A stretch of DNA of 64,000 nt from assembly GCF_003628535.1 (NCBI RefSeq), contig NZ_RBCI01000002.1, forward strand, positions 434,001 to 498,000. Direction: 5' to 3'. A program made the position numbers and the translations under genes. Positions 53,752 through 61,080 of this stretch are shown here, piece by piece; the first letter of the stretch is position 1; every line of letters starts with the position of its first letter. The stretch comes from Flavisolibacter nicotianae (GTDB lineage: Bacteria; Bacteroidota; Bacteroidia; Chitinophagales; Chitinophagaceae). The notes beneath the pieces were generated by a model, which worked only from the letters and a program-made list of their open reading frames with translations, searched no databases and was not told where the DNA came from.

Positions 53752-54585
53752 ATGAAAAGAACAAATTCCCTGTTTCTGCTGCTGCCGCTGTTGGCAGGAT
53801 TCGGCGCATGCCAGAAAGCCGTTCGCCAGCCCGAAGCCGCCGGCACGGCTTCCAACACCGCCGTTCAAACCGCAGCCACGGCCACGGCAACCACCACGGC
53901 ATTTACCAACCTGGTATGGTCCGATGAATTTGACGGCACCTCCGTCAACACCGCCAACTGGAGCTTCGAGACCGGCGGTGGCGGCTGGGGCAACAACGAG
54001 AAAGAATACTACCAGGCCGCCAATGCCACCGTGTCCAACGGCAACCTTGTGATCACCGCCAAAAAGCAACGCGTCAAGGCCAACAACTATACCTCGGCGC
54101 GGCTGAAAACGCAAGGTAAACGCGAGTTCACCTATGGCCGCATCGAGGCCCGCATCAAACTGCCGCTGGGACAGGGGCTCTGGCCTGCCTTCTGGATGCT
54201 CGGCGCCAACATCAACACCGTGAGCTGGCCCGGTTGCGGCGAAACGGACATCATGGAGCATATCAACACCGAGAACACCATTTACGGCACCATTCACTGG
54301 GACAATAACGGTCACGCCAGCTACGGCGGTAACACCACTACCACGCCAGCCGATTACCACGTGTACGCGGTAGAGTGGGATGCAACCTCCATGCGCTGGT
54401 ACGTGGACAACGTGCAGTATCTCACGGCCGACATCACCAACGGAATCAACGGCACCGAGGAATTTCAAAAGCCTTTTTTCATCCTGCTCAACATGGCCGT
54501 AGGTGGCAACTGGCCCGGCCAGACCATCGACGACAGCAAGCTGCCGGCAAGCATGTATATCGACTATGTGCGGGTGTATCAATAA
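53752..54585 (+). CDS. GH16 beta-glucanase (laminarinase-type) lipoprotein
   Basis: 277 residues. The signal peptide ends LLAGFGAC, so Cys20 is probably lipidated, followed by a Thr/Ala-rich linker to about residue 52. The GH16 jelly roll then runs FTNLVWSDEFDGTSVNTANW to the C-terminus. The catalytic motif is ETDIME (Glu164, Asp166, Glu169), with the extra Met typical of laminarinases and Thr in place of Ile/Val. A surface enzyme for beta-1,3-glucan breakdown is the natural reading. There is no SusCD pair beside it. Confidence 0.93.
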   Translation: MKRTNSLFLLLPLLAGFGACQKAVRQPEAAGTASNTAVQTAATATATTTAFTNLVWSDEFDGTSVNTANWSFETGGGGWGNNEKEYYQAANATVSNGNLVITAKKQRVKANNYTSARLKTQGKREFTYGRIEARIKLPLGQGLWPAFWMLGANINTVSWPGCGETDIMEHINTENTIYGTIHWDNNGHASYGGNTTTTPADYHVYAVEWDATSMRWYVDNVQYLTADITNGINGTEEFQKPFFILLNMAVGGNWPGQTIDDSKLPASMYIDYVRVYQ

Positions 54586-54604
54586 AGAAATCCCAGGCAG
54601 GACA

Positions 54605-54628
54605 AAAGCAGCTTCGGCTGCTTTTTTT
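54605..54628 (+). terminator. GH16 gene terminator
   Basis: AAAGCAGC (54605-54612), tetraloop TTCG, GCTGCTTT (54617-54624), T-run. Confidence 0.9.
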
Positions 54629-54767
54629 GGGTCCCTGAAGACCGCATAGTTTTTCAAAACCTGTGCGCCCTGTCCACGAAGAAGAAATGTTGATTCAGCA
54701 CGAGCCGTCGTGCTGCTATTTCCCTGACCGGATTTTTGAAAGCAAAAGAGTCCTGCAGCATGATCGT

Positions 54768-55457
54768 TTAGGCCTTTGCCAGTGCCCGTATGTCCGCAAT
54801 CTCCAGCACCGGTTTGGAATACCCTTTTGTAACGGTGTTGATCATGGCCTTTCCCACTTCATGAAGCGACAGCGTCTGCGAGGGAAAGACGTGCGGGAAC
54901 AGCCAGATCACCGGCTTGAAAAACCACTTGACATTCTTTTGCCCTTTCACCGGTTTCATAAAACCCGGCCGGAAATTGTATTGGCCGCGGAAGGGGAGTG
55001 TTTGCAGGTCGTTTTCAGTCTTCCCTTTTACGCGGGCCCACATCAGTTTTCCTTTTTCGCTGCTGTCGGTATGCGCCCCGGTTACATAATCAAACACCAT
55101 GGACGGATTGACAGCGGAGAGCGTTTTGGCAAACTGCAGCGTCGTGTCGTAGGTGGCACGGGTGTAGTCCGCCTCGTTCATGCCCACGGAGCTCACGCCG
55201 GCACAGAAAAAGCAGGCGTCATAGCCCTGCAACCGGTCGCGGTGTTCATCAATCTTCAGGAAGTCGGGAACCAGCAGTTCGTTCAGTTTCGGGTGATGGT
55301 GCTCGTAATGCCGGCGGCTGACCAGCAGCACGTCGGCAACGGCTTCGTTTTGCAGGCATTCCAGCAGCACACCTTCGCCCACCATGCCCGTGGCGCCGGT
55401 GAGAATGACCCGGATCGGTCTTTGTCCTGTTGAAGAAAAATTTTCCTGTACGACCAT
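54768..55457 (-). CDS. NAD(P)-binding Rossmann protein (atypical SDR, TIP30-like)
   Basis: 229 residues. The dinucleotide loop is ILTGATGMVGEGVLLECLQN, with VLLVSRR at the end of beta 2 and ACFFCAGVSSVGMNEADYTRATY following. The classic YxxxK pair is replaced by WARVKGKTENDL. It resembles the HTATIP2/epimerase-like group in Bacteroidetes. Substrate unknown. The start at 55457 is chosen over one 5 codons earlier without strong evidence. Confidence 0.85.
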   Translation of the reverse strand: MVVQENFSSTGQRPIRVILTGATGMVGEGVLLECLQNEAVADVLLVSRRHYEHHHPKLNELLVPDFLKIDEHRDRLQGYDACFFCAGVSSVGMNEADYTRATYDTTLQFAKTLSAVNPSMVFDYVTGAHTDSSEKGKLMWARVKGKTENDLQTLPFRGQYNFRPGFMKPVKGQKNVKWFFKPVIWLFPHVFPSQTLSLHEVGKAMINTVTKGYSKPVLEIADIRALAKA

Positions 55458-55529
55458 ACTTAAAGATCGCACAGGAAAAGCAATATCGTGCAGGCGCCGT
55501 TACTTCCCTGCTTCCTGTTGCGAAGCCGC

Positions 55530-56066
55530 TCAGGGCTGTAGCCTTCCTTCGATGGAATCATCCAGCGTTTGACCGATGGCCGCGCCGATCAGCATTTTGA
55601 CGCCGGCCACGGCGTTTCCGTGTTTGTTGTCCCAGTAGTAGCCGCTCTCCGGCCTCACCCTGATCACGGTGATGCGGGGATCGTCCACGCCGCCGGTAAA
55701 CCAGGTTTTGATGATGGGTTCCCAGAGCTCTTTGATCTTTTCCTTGTCTTTGGAAATGGTGGCACGGCCCTGCACCGACAGGAAATCGGAATGGGCCGAG
55801 CCCTGGAAAAGCAATTGCACCGTGGGGTCCTGCTCCAGCTCCGCGTTTTTGTGGCTGTCGTCGGAACTAAGAAACCAGAAGTTGCCCTCGTCGTCGAGTT
55901 TCTGCACGGCCATCGGCCGCACGTCGAACGGGAGTCCGCTGGCGGCACGGGTGCAAAAGAAACAGGTTTTTGCCTTTTCGATAAGCGCTTTCATTTTTTC
56001 GATGGCTTCCTTGCCCTGCAGGTCCTTGCGGTTTTCTTCGGGCTGTTGTTGGTTGATGCTGTCCAT
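55530..56066 (-). CDS. Pyridoxamine 5'-phosphate oxidase-like (general stress) flavin-binding protein
   Basis: 178 residues with a split-barrel FMN-binding fold. Segments are ALIEKAKTCFFCTRAASGLP, FDVRPMAVQKLDDEGNFWFL, SDFLSVQGRATISKDKEKIK and WEPIIKTWFTGGVDDPRITV; this set is typical of the general stress protein 26 group. The ATG at 56066 starts the family-like region; a longer frame upstream looks non-coding. It may reduce or bind flavin under stress; activity is unproven. Confidence 0.88.
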   Translation of the reverse strand: MDSINQQQPEENRKDLQGKEAIEKMKALIEKAKTCFFCTRAASGLPFDVRPMAVQKLDDEGNFWFLSSDDSHKNAELEQDPTVQLLFQGSAHSDFLSVQGRATISKDKEKIKELWEPIIKTWFTGGVDDPRITVIRVRPESGYYWDNKHGNAVAGVKMLIGAAIGQTLDDSIEGRLQP

Positions 56067-56574
56067 AAATCCGGGCTTTCGTTTTTGTATTGTTTTCTCT
56101 TGGACCAGCAATGAATATGCCCTTCCGCATTTGTTCAAGATTCTTTTGTAAGGGGGAAGGAGGGTTGAACAAAAGAGGTGGGAAACCAGCTTGTTCGTCC
56201 CCATTTTCGGTTATGTGGGAAACCTCTGTGTACGATCCAGTGGAGGTCCTAATTCCTGTTGCCGCTGCGGCCAACCGGGGGGACTATTGCATGGAGCCCG
56301 CGAAAATACCGGGCAGATTAAAACAGCTTGTCGAATAGGCTGCGAGCGAAGGGCCCAGGCACAGAAAGATTTATAGCCGACGTTTTGTACTTATGTAAGC
56401 CCGCAATTTATTGACCGGAAACTGATTGCAGGTGCAGGCCAAACAGCATTTGCGTAAAAAAAGTAAACTACGGGTAGCCAGCCCGGTTACAATGCCTGTT
56501 TTTCTTTCAGCATTCTTTTAATTATTAATAGTATTTTACTCGCTTATTGTTCAACAAAATTTGCAATTGTAAAC
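56067..56574. other. AT-rich intergenic region between divergent genes
   Basis: No supported gene in 508 nt. The last 60 nt before the plus-strand gene are very AT-rich (TTTAATTATTAATAGTATTT) and hold AAAATTTG, one base from TAnnTTTG. Confidence 0.45.
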
Positions 56575-57135
56575 ATGAAACAAATCGCTAGCTGCTTCCT
56601 GCTGCTGATCGCCTGCGCCTCCTTCTCAACGGTATGTGCGCAAACAACTAAAGTAAAAGTGACCGACAGTAAGGTAAAAATGAAAGAGAAAAGCGCCGGT
56701 TCAACGGCTGCCGCTCCATACAAGGCTGCCATGTCGGCCGACTGGGTGCCCGGCAATGCGCAATACACGCAAATGGTATTGATGGCCTGGAAAGGCTATG
56801 ACGCCAACCAGTGGGATGGTGCAGACGCCATGTTTGCCGACGATGTAACGGCAAGCATGCCCGATGGAACGGTGATAAAAGGCCGGGATAATTTTCTCGC
56901 GGCGCTGAAGGCTTACCGCGGCACGTTTACCGCTGTAAGTAGTTCGCTGGAAGCCGTTACCTCGCTGAAGAGTGCGGATCAGAAATATGATGTGGTTTGC
57001 ATCTGGGGTACCGAAGCCGATACCAGGACCGACAACACAACGCAAAAAGTCGATCTCCACGAAGTGTGGATGTTCAATAAAGAGGGCAAAGTGGTATTTT
57101 TTAAGCAATACACGGCACAGGCGCCGAAGAGCTAA
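56575..57135 (+). CDS. Exported SnoaL-like (NTF2-fold) protein
   Basis: 186 residues with a signal peptide (KQIASCFLLLIACASFSTVCAQ). A Lys/Ser linker is followed by a SnoaL-type domain (YTQMVLMAWKGYDANQWDGADAMFADD, GRDNFLAALKAYRG, DLHEVWMFNKEGKVVFFKQY). Same fold class as the lipoprotein at 30325. Probably a ligand-binding or isomerase-like protein; no catalytic residues can be named. Confidence 0.85.
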   Translation: MKQIASCFLLLIACASFSTVCAQTTKVKVTDSKVKMKEKSAGSTAAAPYKAAMSADWVPGNAQYTQMVLMAWKGYDANQWDGADAMFADDVTASMPDGTVIKGRDNFLAALKAYRGTFTAVSSSLEAVTSLKSADQKYDVVCIWGTEADTRTDNTTQKVDLHEVWMFNKEGKVVFFKQYTAQAPKS

Positions 57136-57149
57136 ACAAACGGATATAA

Positions 57150-57176
57150 ACCCTCGCCTTTCGCGGGGGTTTTTTA
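57150..57176 (+). terminator. Terminator behind the SnoaL-like gene
   Basis: ACCCTCGC pairs with GCGGGGGT (one T-G wobble) around CTTTC, then six T. Confidence 0.8.
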
Positions 57177-57193
57177 CGCCGGCATTCCGTGTC

Positions 57194-57249
57194 CACCCGG
57201 GGTCTTCGCAGAAGGTTTGTGTGCAGGCCTTGCGGCGAGACCCCGGGTG
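57194..57249. repeat. REP-like palindrome, copy 1 (complete)
   Basis: Arms CACCCGGGGTCT (57194-57205) and AGACCCCGGGTG (57238-57249) are perfect 12-bp inverse copies around a 32-nt loop containing GCAGGCCTTGCGGCG. It lies 15 nt ahead of the transposase start. Confidence 0.85.
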
Positions 57250-57264
57250 CTTTATCTTCAAGTT

Positions 57265-57837
57265 ATGTCTGTACGACTTACGCAATCAAACGATGGCGGC
57301 AACGTTTACTTTATCACCTTTACCTGTTACCGCTGGAAGCCGCTGTTCGTACTGACAAATGCCTACGATGCCGCATACAAATGGTTTGATTACCTCTCGG
57401 GTAAAAATGCTTCCATTATTGGCTACGTCATCATGCCAAACCACCTGCACCTATTGGTGCACCTTCCGCCCACTCTCAAATCACCCAATACCGTGGTGGC
57501 AAATGCCAAACGTTTTTTATCCTACGAGATCATCAGGCGACTGGAAGCAGGAGGAGCAGAACCACTGTTACAGGAGCTGCATGCCGCTGTAAAAATGCGG
57601 GAAGCCCGGAAAGGGAAGATCCACCGGGTGTTTGAAGAAAGCTTCGATTGCAAGGCGTGTTACAGTGCGAAATTCATTGCGCAGAAACTAACGTACATGC
57701 ACCACAACCCGGTGAAAGGAAAATGGAACCTGGTAGCAGACTATGCACTATACCCGCACAGCAGTGCAGGGTTTTACCATGGCACAGGGGCGAACGTTTA
57801 TCAAAACCTGGTGAGGGTGGAGTGTGTCGGTGGTTAG
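57265..57837 (+). CDS. REP-associated tyrosine transposase (RAYT, Y1 family)
   Basis: 190-residue single-strand DNA transposase of the IS200-like HUH group. The His pair is His60 and His62 in MPNHLHLLVHL, and the catalytic Tyr is Tyr144 in KLTYMHHNPVKG, so it looks active. RAYT proteins recognise REP palindromes and may spread them. Several copies of a CACCCGGGGTCT palindrome surround this gene, one directly ahead and one 9 nt behind. It is unlike the frameshifted copy at 22202-22806 in sequence, so two lineages are present. Confidence 0.93.
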   Translation: MSVRLTQSNDGGNVYFITFTCYRWKPLFVLTNAYDAAYKWFDYLSGKNASIIGYVIMPNHLHLLVHLPPTLKSPNTVVANAKRFLSYEIIRRLEAGGAEPLLQELHAAVKMREARKGKIHRVFEESFDCKACYSAKFIAQKLTYMHHNPVKGKWNLVADYALYPHSSAGFYHGTGANVYQNLVRVECVGG

Positions 57838-57845
57838 TGGCATGT

Positions 57846-57882
57846 CCCGGGGTCTTCGCAGACTTCATGGCGAGATCCCAGG
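57846..57882. repeat. REP-like palindrome, copy 2 (degenerate)
   Basis: CCCGGGGTCT (57846-57855) and AGATCCCAGG (57873-57882), two mismatches in the arms, with the shared inner TTCGCAGA and GGCGAGA. It follows the transposase stop directly. Confidence 0.75.
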
Positions 57883-57925
57883 TTGAGAGCGTGAGTAAGA
57901 CGATCAATGGCCACAGTGGCCGGAC

Positions 57926-57970
57926 AAAAAGCAGGCGTCGTTTCATTGAAACGACGCCTGCTTTTTTATG
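57926..57970. terminator. Strong bidirectional terminator hairpin
   Basis: A 20-bp perfect stem (57926-57945 with 57947-57966) around a single T, with A-run before and T-run after. It can end the small minus-strand gene at 58003 and transcripts from the transposase. Confidence 0.9.
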
Positions 57971-58002
57971 CCAGGTACCGGCTATTTGGCTACGCCTCGC
58001 TG

Positions 58003-58212
58003 TTAGTCTTCTGCGCTGCCGCCGGAGGCGCTTTTGCGTCCCTGGCTGGAGGTGCGGCCGGTATCGCCCCTGCGGTCTTTGTCGCTATCACCATGCTTCC
58101 TGTCGGAGCGCTCCGTATTGGGCTTTTGCGAAGCGGTCCTGGTGGTGTCGTGTTTTGGCTGGCCTTTACTGGCGTTGTTCCCGCCGTTGCTTCTGTTCGC
58201 GCTATTTGGCAT
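58003..58212 (-). CDS. Small disordered hydrophilic protein
   Basis: 69 residues starting MPNSANRSNGGNNASKGQPK and ending SASGGSAED, composed nearly only of Asn, Ser, Gly, Lys, Arg, Asp, Thr and Gln. No hydrophobic core, so it is expected to be unfolded; such compositions occur in stress-induced hydrophilins. I take the ATG at 58212 because the upstream part of the frame runs through a repeat. A strong terminator lies 36 nt behind it on this strand, supporting a real gene. Confidence 0.65.
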   Translation of the reverse strand: MPNSANRSNGGNNASKGQPKHDTTRTASQKPNTERSDRKHGDSDKDRRGDTGRTSSQGRKSASGGSAED

Positions 58213-58596
58213 ATGATTCTGTTTTAGAAGAAAAGGGATGAAAAGATGGTGCCATTTTGCCGATAAGGGTGGAAGGGAATTTCCAGGTAGTCTGGTTGCG
58301 TGTCCACCCGGGGTCTTAGTCTGGTTCACGGGGTTTTGCGTTCACCCGGGGTCTTCCCAGAAAGCTTGCGTGCAGGCCTTGCGGCGAGACCCCGGTAGGA
58401 CAGGAAAGCTGGTGAGGGTGGAGTATATCGGTAGTGGAAAGGAAGCGTTGACGTTTGTCCTGCTGATAGGTTTTTAGAAAAGGAGGAGCATAAAAAAGTT
58501 CCGTGCAGGGGAAGCCCGGTTCCTGCTATTTCACTGGGGTGGTAAGACGTCCACCAGTAGAAACGACCGGGCTTCGCTGCAGGCAGGCACCTGGTG
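58213..58596. other. Intergenic region with REP copies and a nested hairpin
   Basis: Holds REP copy 3 and, at 58512-58574, AAGCCCGGT paired with ACCGGGCTT enclosing GGTGG...CCACC. No gene supported. Confidence 0.5.
58305..58395. repeat. REP-like palindromes, copy 3 (half unit plus full unit)
   Basis: CACCCGGGGTCT occurs at 58305-58316 (half unit) and again at 58343-58354, the second pairing with AGACCCCGG at 58387-58395 (9-bp arm). The loop GCGTGCAGGCCTTGCGGCG closely matches copy 1. Confidence 0.85.
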
Positions 58597-59118
58597 TCAG
58601 AGAACATATTGGCCGGCAGGGTATTCTTCATACCGCTCGGTCCGGGCAGGCACGTCCACATCCGCTTCGCCGGAGCTTTGTGCATGCTCAACCAGTTGCG
58701 CAACGGCCGCTGCCACCAGTCCACCCGCCAGGTACAACCCTACGGTCATCAATTGCGTACCCACCGTTTTGTTGCTCGGGTCGGCCGGGAGGCCGAGCGG
58801 CTTCGGCAACACAACAGCCGTAATGCCGGCTACGAGTCCCAGCACGGCGCCACGGAGCCAGGCACCCTTTTTCCCACCCATACCTGCCAGGCTGTAATAC
58901 GCGGTGTCGGCAACCAGTTCGCCGCCGACCGCCCAGCGCTGGAGTTCATCTTTTTCCGGCACTTTTTTGTGAACGGTCTTCAAGCCTTTTCGGATGAGGT
59001 CCATATCAAGCAGGTCCATGCGGGGTGCATCGGGTGTCATTCTACGCATGGCTTCATGAAGGGAGGCCACCGTGAGGGTTCCTGCCAATCCCCCGGCGAC
59101 TGCAGCAGATACTTTCAT
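58597..59118 (-). CDS. Hypothetical membrane protein
   Basis: 173-residue protein with about four hydrophobic segments (3-20, 82-92, 97-113, 131-150), starting MKVSAAVAGGLAGTLTVASL. A cytosolic part (MRRMTPDAPRMDLLDMDLIRKGLKTV) and an acidic tail (GEADVDVPARTERYEEYPAG) flank the membrane region. I do not recognise the family. The ATG at 59118 is the only start that gives a clean membrane-inserting N-terminus; the longer frame upstream crosses REP copy 4. Confidence 0.75.
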   Translation of the reverse strand: MKVSAAVAGGLAGTLTVASLHEAMRRMTPDAPRMDLLDMDLIRKGLKTVHKKVPEKDELQRWAVGGELVADTAYYSLAGMGGKKGAWLRGAVLGLVAGITAVVLPKPLGLPADPSNKTVGTQLMTVGLYLAGGLVAAAVAQLVEHAQSSGEADVDVPARTERYEEYPAGQYVL

Positions 59119-59477
59119 AGCAAAAAAATTAGGCGTGATGAAATCATGTTGACGAACGTGTTCCACCTGTAACCAACAAAATACAATGCCAGAACAGGAG
59201 CGGGTACGCATAGCCTGGACGAGGATTTTTTCTTTTCTGTCCACATGGGGCTTCCCGTCCACCCGGGGTCTTTGTAGACGGCACCGTGCGATGACCTGTG
59301 GCGAGACCCGGGGAAACAGTAGCGACGCAGACTCCACCGGGAAAAAAATTATACCAATCGTGTTCGTTCGTACAGGTATTCGCGGTGGGCCTGCCCTTTC
59401 GGCCAAACACGGCGTTGTCAATCGTACGGCAGCCTGCACTACCTTGCGGCTTTTCCAACGTTTTCAATTCCCCGTCT
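59119..59477. other. Intergenic region with REP copy 4
   Basis: Divergent region between the membrane protein and the ABC ATPase. Apart from REP copy 4 and a degenerate half unit just ahead of it (TCCACATGGGGCTTCCC), nothing recognisable. Confidence 0.45.
59260..59313. repeat. REP-like palindrome, copy 4
   Basis: CACCCGGGGTCT (59260-59271) with the imperfect inverse AGACCCGGGG (59304-59313); the loop keeps GTAGACGGCACCGTGCG and TGGCG. Confidence 0.75.
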
Positions 59478-60980
59478 GTGAGTCAATCCCTGATCGCGTT
59501 TCATGATGTCACCCTCCGTGTGCCCGGCGGGGATGTGTTCCCGGCCATCCGCTTTGTCGTAAACGAAGGCGAACACTGGGCCTTTGTTGGCGAGAACGAG
59601 GCGCTGAAAGCGGCGCTGCTGGAGGCGCTGGCCGGTACCATCGCTGTGATTGGCGGCCGGGCCGAATTCCCGTTTTTTGAAAAACACCGCGCCGCCGTTC
59701 AGGGCGATCCTTTACTCTCGCCCTACCGCTTTATTGCCAAAATCGACGAGCGGCACCACTTCCGGAACCTGTCCAACACCAGCCAGTTTTATTACCAGCA
59801 GCGGTTCAATTCTTCCGACTCGGAAGATGCCCTCACGGTGCAGGAATACCTCGAACAGGTTCATGCCGCCCGGGACCTGCCGGCCCTGGATCTTGCGGCC
59901 CTGGTCGACCGCATGAAGCTGGCCCCGCTGCTCAACCGGCAATTGATCAAGCTTTCGCACGGCGAAACAAAACGCCTGCTGGTGGCGGCGGCCCTGCTGC
60001 GTCACCCCCGGGTCCTGCTTTTCAGCAACCCCTTTGCCGGGCTGGATGCCGGCACACGAATGGAACTGCGGGAGACCATCAACGGGGTGGCCGCCGCCGG
60101 CATCACGGTGATCCTTTCCACCAGCGCCGGCGAAATACCCGAGGCCATCACCCACGTGGCGCGGTTTGAAAAAGACAACAGCATCACTACGGTAAAAAAG
60201 GAAGTGGCTGCGCTACCAACACAACCAGCAGCGCAGCCCCGCCTTGATGAAGAAGAACTGCGGTCACTGCTGGCTACCGGTAACAGGCCCCCGTTCAACG
60301 ACATCGTGGTGATGAAGGCGGTGAGAATCCAGTACGACGAAAAGCGAATCCTGGACGACATCAACTGGACCATCAAACAGGGCGAACGCTGGGCCCTGCT
60401 GGGTCCCAACGGCGCCGGCAAATCCACCCTGCTTTCGCTGGTCAATGCCGACAACCCGCAGGCCTTTGCCAACCACATCATCCTCTTCGACCGGAAAAAA
60501 GGAAGCGGCGAAAGCATCTGGGACATCAAGCGGAAGATCGGCTTTTTCTCTCCCGAACTGTACCAGTACTTCCCCCTCGAAACCTCCTGCCTGATGGCGG
60601 TGGAATCCGGCTTTTACGACACCATCGGCTTGTTCCGGCCCAGCGACGCGGCGCTGGAAGACCTCTCCCTGCGGTGGATGAAATTGCTGGGTGTGGCGCA
60701 CCTGTCCCGCAAGCTCCTGAGCCAGGTCTCCGCCGTCAACCAGCGGCTTTGCCTGCTGGCAAGGGCTTTTGTAAAAGCGCCGCCGCTGCTGATCCTGGAC
60801 GAACCCTGCCAGGGATTTAGCGGGGAGCAGGTGGCCGCCTTCCGGGAACTGGTTGACGGCATTTGTGCTCTCTCCAACACCACGCTGGTTTATGTATCGC
60901 ACTACAACGAAGAGTTGCCGGGCTGCGTGAACAAGGTGTTCCGGCTGGCAAACGGACGGCAGGTGGGCGAAGCGGGCTAG
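59478..60980 (+). CDS. Tandem ABC ATPase, ModF-like, with complementary degenerate sites
   Basis: 500 residues with two nucleotide-binding domains and no membrane part, the layout of E. coli ModF. NBD1 has a broken Walker A (VGENEALKAALLEAL, no GKS/T) and a Walker B without the catalytic Glu (VLLFSNPFAGLD), but a good signature LSHGETKRLL. NBD2 has perfect Walker A GPNGAGKST and Walker B LLILDEPCQG, but its signature is lost (VSAVNQRLCLL). Thus only one composite ATP site remains. The start is GTG at 59478; no ATG lies nearby in frame. No molybdate genes are adjacent. Confidence 0.85.
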   Translation: MSQSLIAFHDVTLRVPGGDVFPAIRFVVNEGEHWAFVGENEALKAALLEALAGTIAVIGGRAEFPFFEKHRAAVQGDPLLSPYRFIAKIDERHHFRNLSNTSQFYYQQRFNSSDSEDALTVQEYLEQVHAARDLPALDLAALVDRMKLAPLLNRQLIKLSHGETKRLLVAAALLRHPRVLLFSNPFAGLDAGTRMELRETINGVAAAGITVILSTSAGEIPEAITHVARFEKDNSITTVKKEVAALPTQPAAQPRLDEEELRSLLATGNRPPFNDIVVMKAVRIQYDEKRILDDINWTIKQGERWALLGPNGAGKSTLLSLVNADNPQAFANHIILFDRKKGSGESIWDIKRKIGFFSPELYQYFPLETSCLMAVESGFYDTIGLFRPSDAALEDLSLRWMKLLGVAHLSRKLLSQVSAVNQRLCLLARAFVKAPPLLILDEPCQGFSGEQVAAFRELVDGICALSNTTLVYVSHYNEELPGCVNKVFRLANGRQVGEAG

Positions 60981-61042
60981 CGGGGCCAAAAAAGGGCGCC
61001 CTGCAACCGGCAACCGGCGCTTGCATTCCTGCTTTTCCCGGT

Positions 61043-61050
61043 TATCTTTG
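61043..61050 (+). promoter_or_regulatory. Promoter box TATCTTTG of the TPR kinase gene
   Basis: Exact TAnnTTTG with a TTG at 61021-61023 nineteen nt upstream (ideal spacing). Leader 30 nt. Confidence 0.75.
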
Positions 61051-61080
61051 TTCTTCCTAAATCCTTGAAAAACCAACCCA

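Noticed and set aside
57194-59313. CRISPR array from repeated CACCCGGGGTCT units
   Set aside because: Units are palindromic, unevenly spaced and without spacers of constant length; no cas genes.
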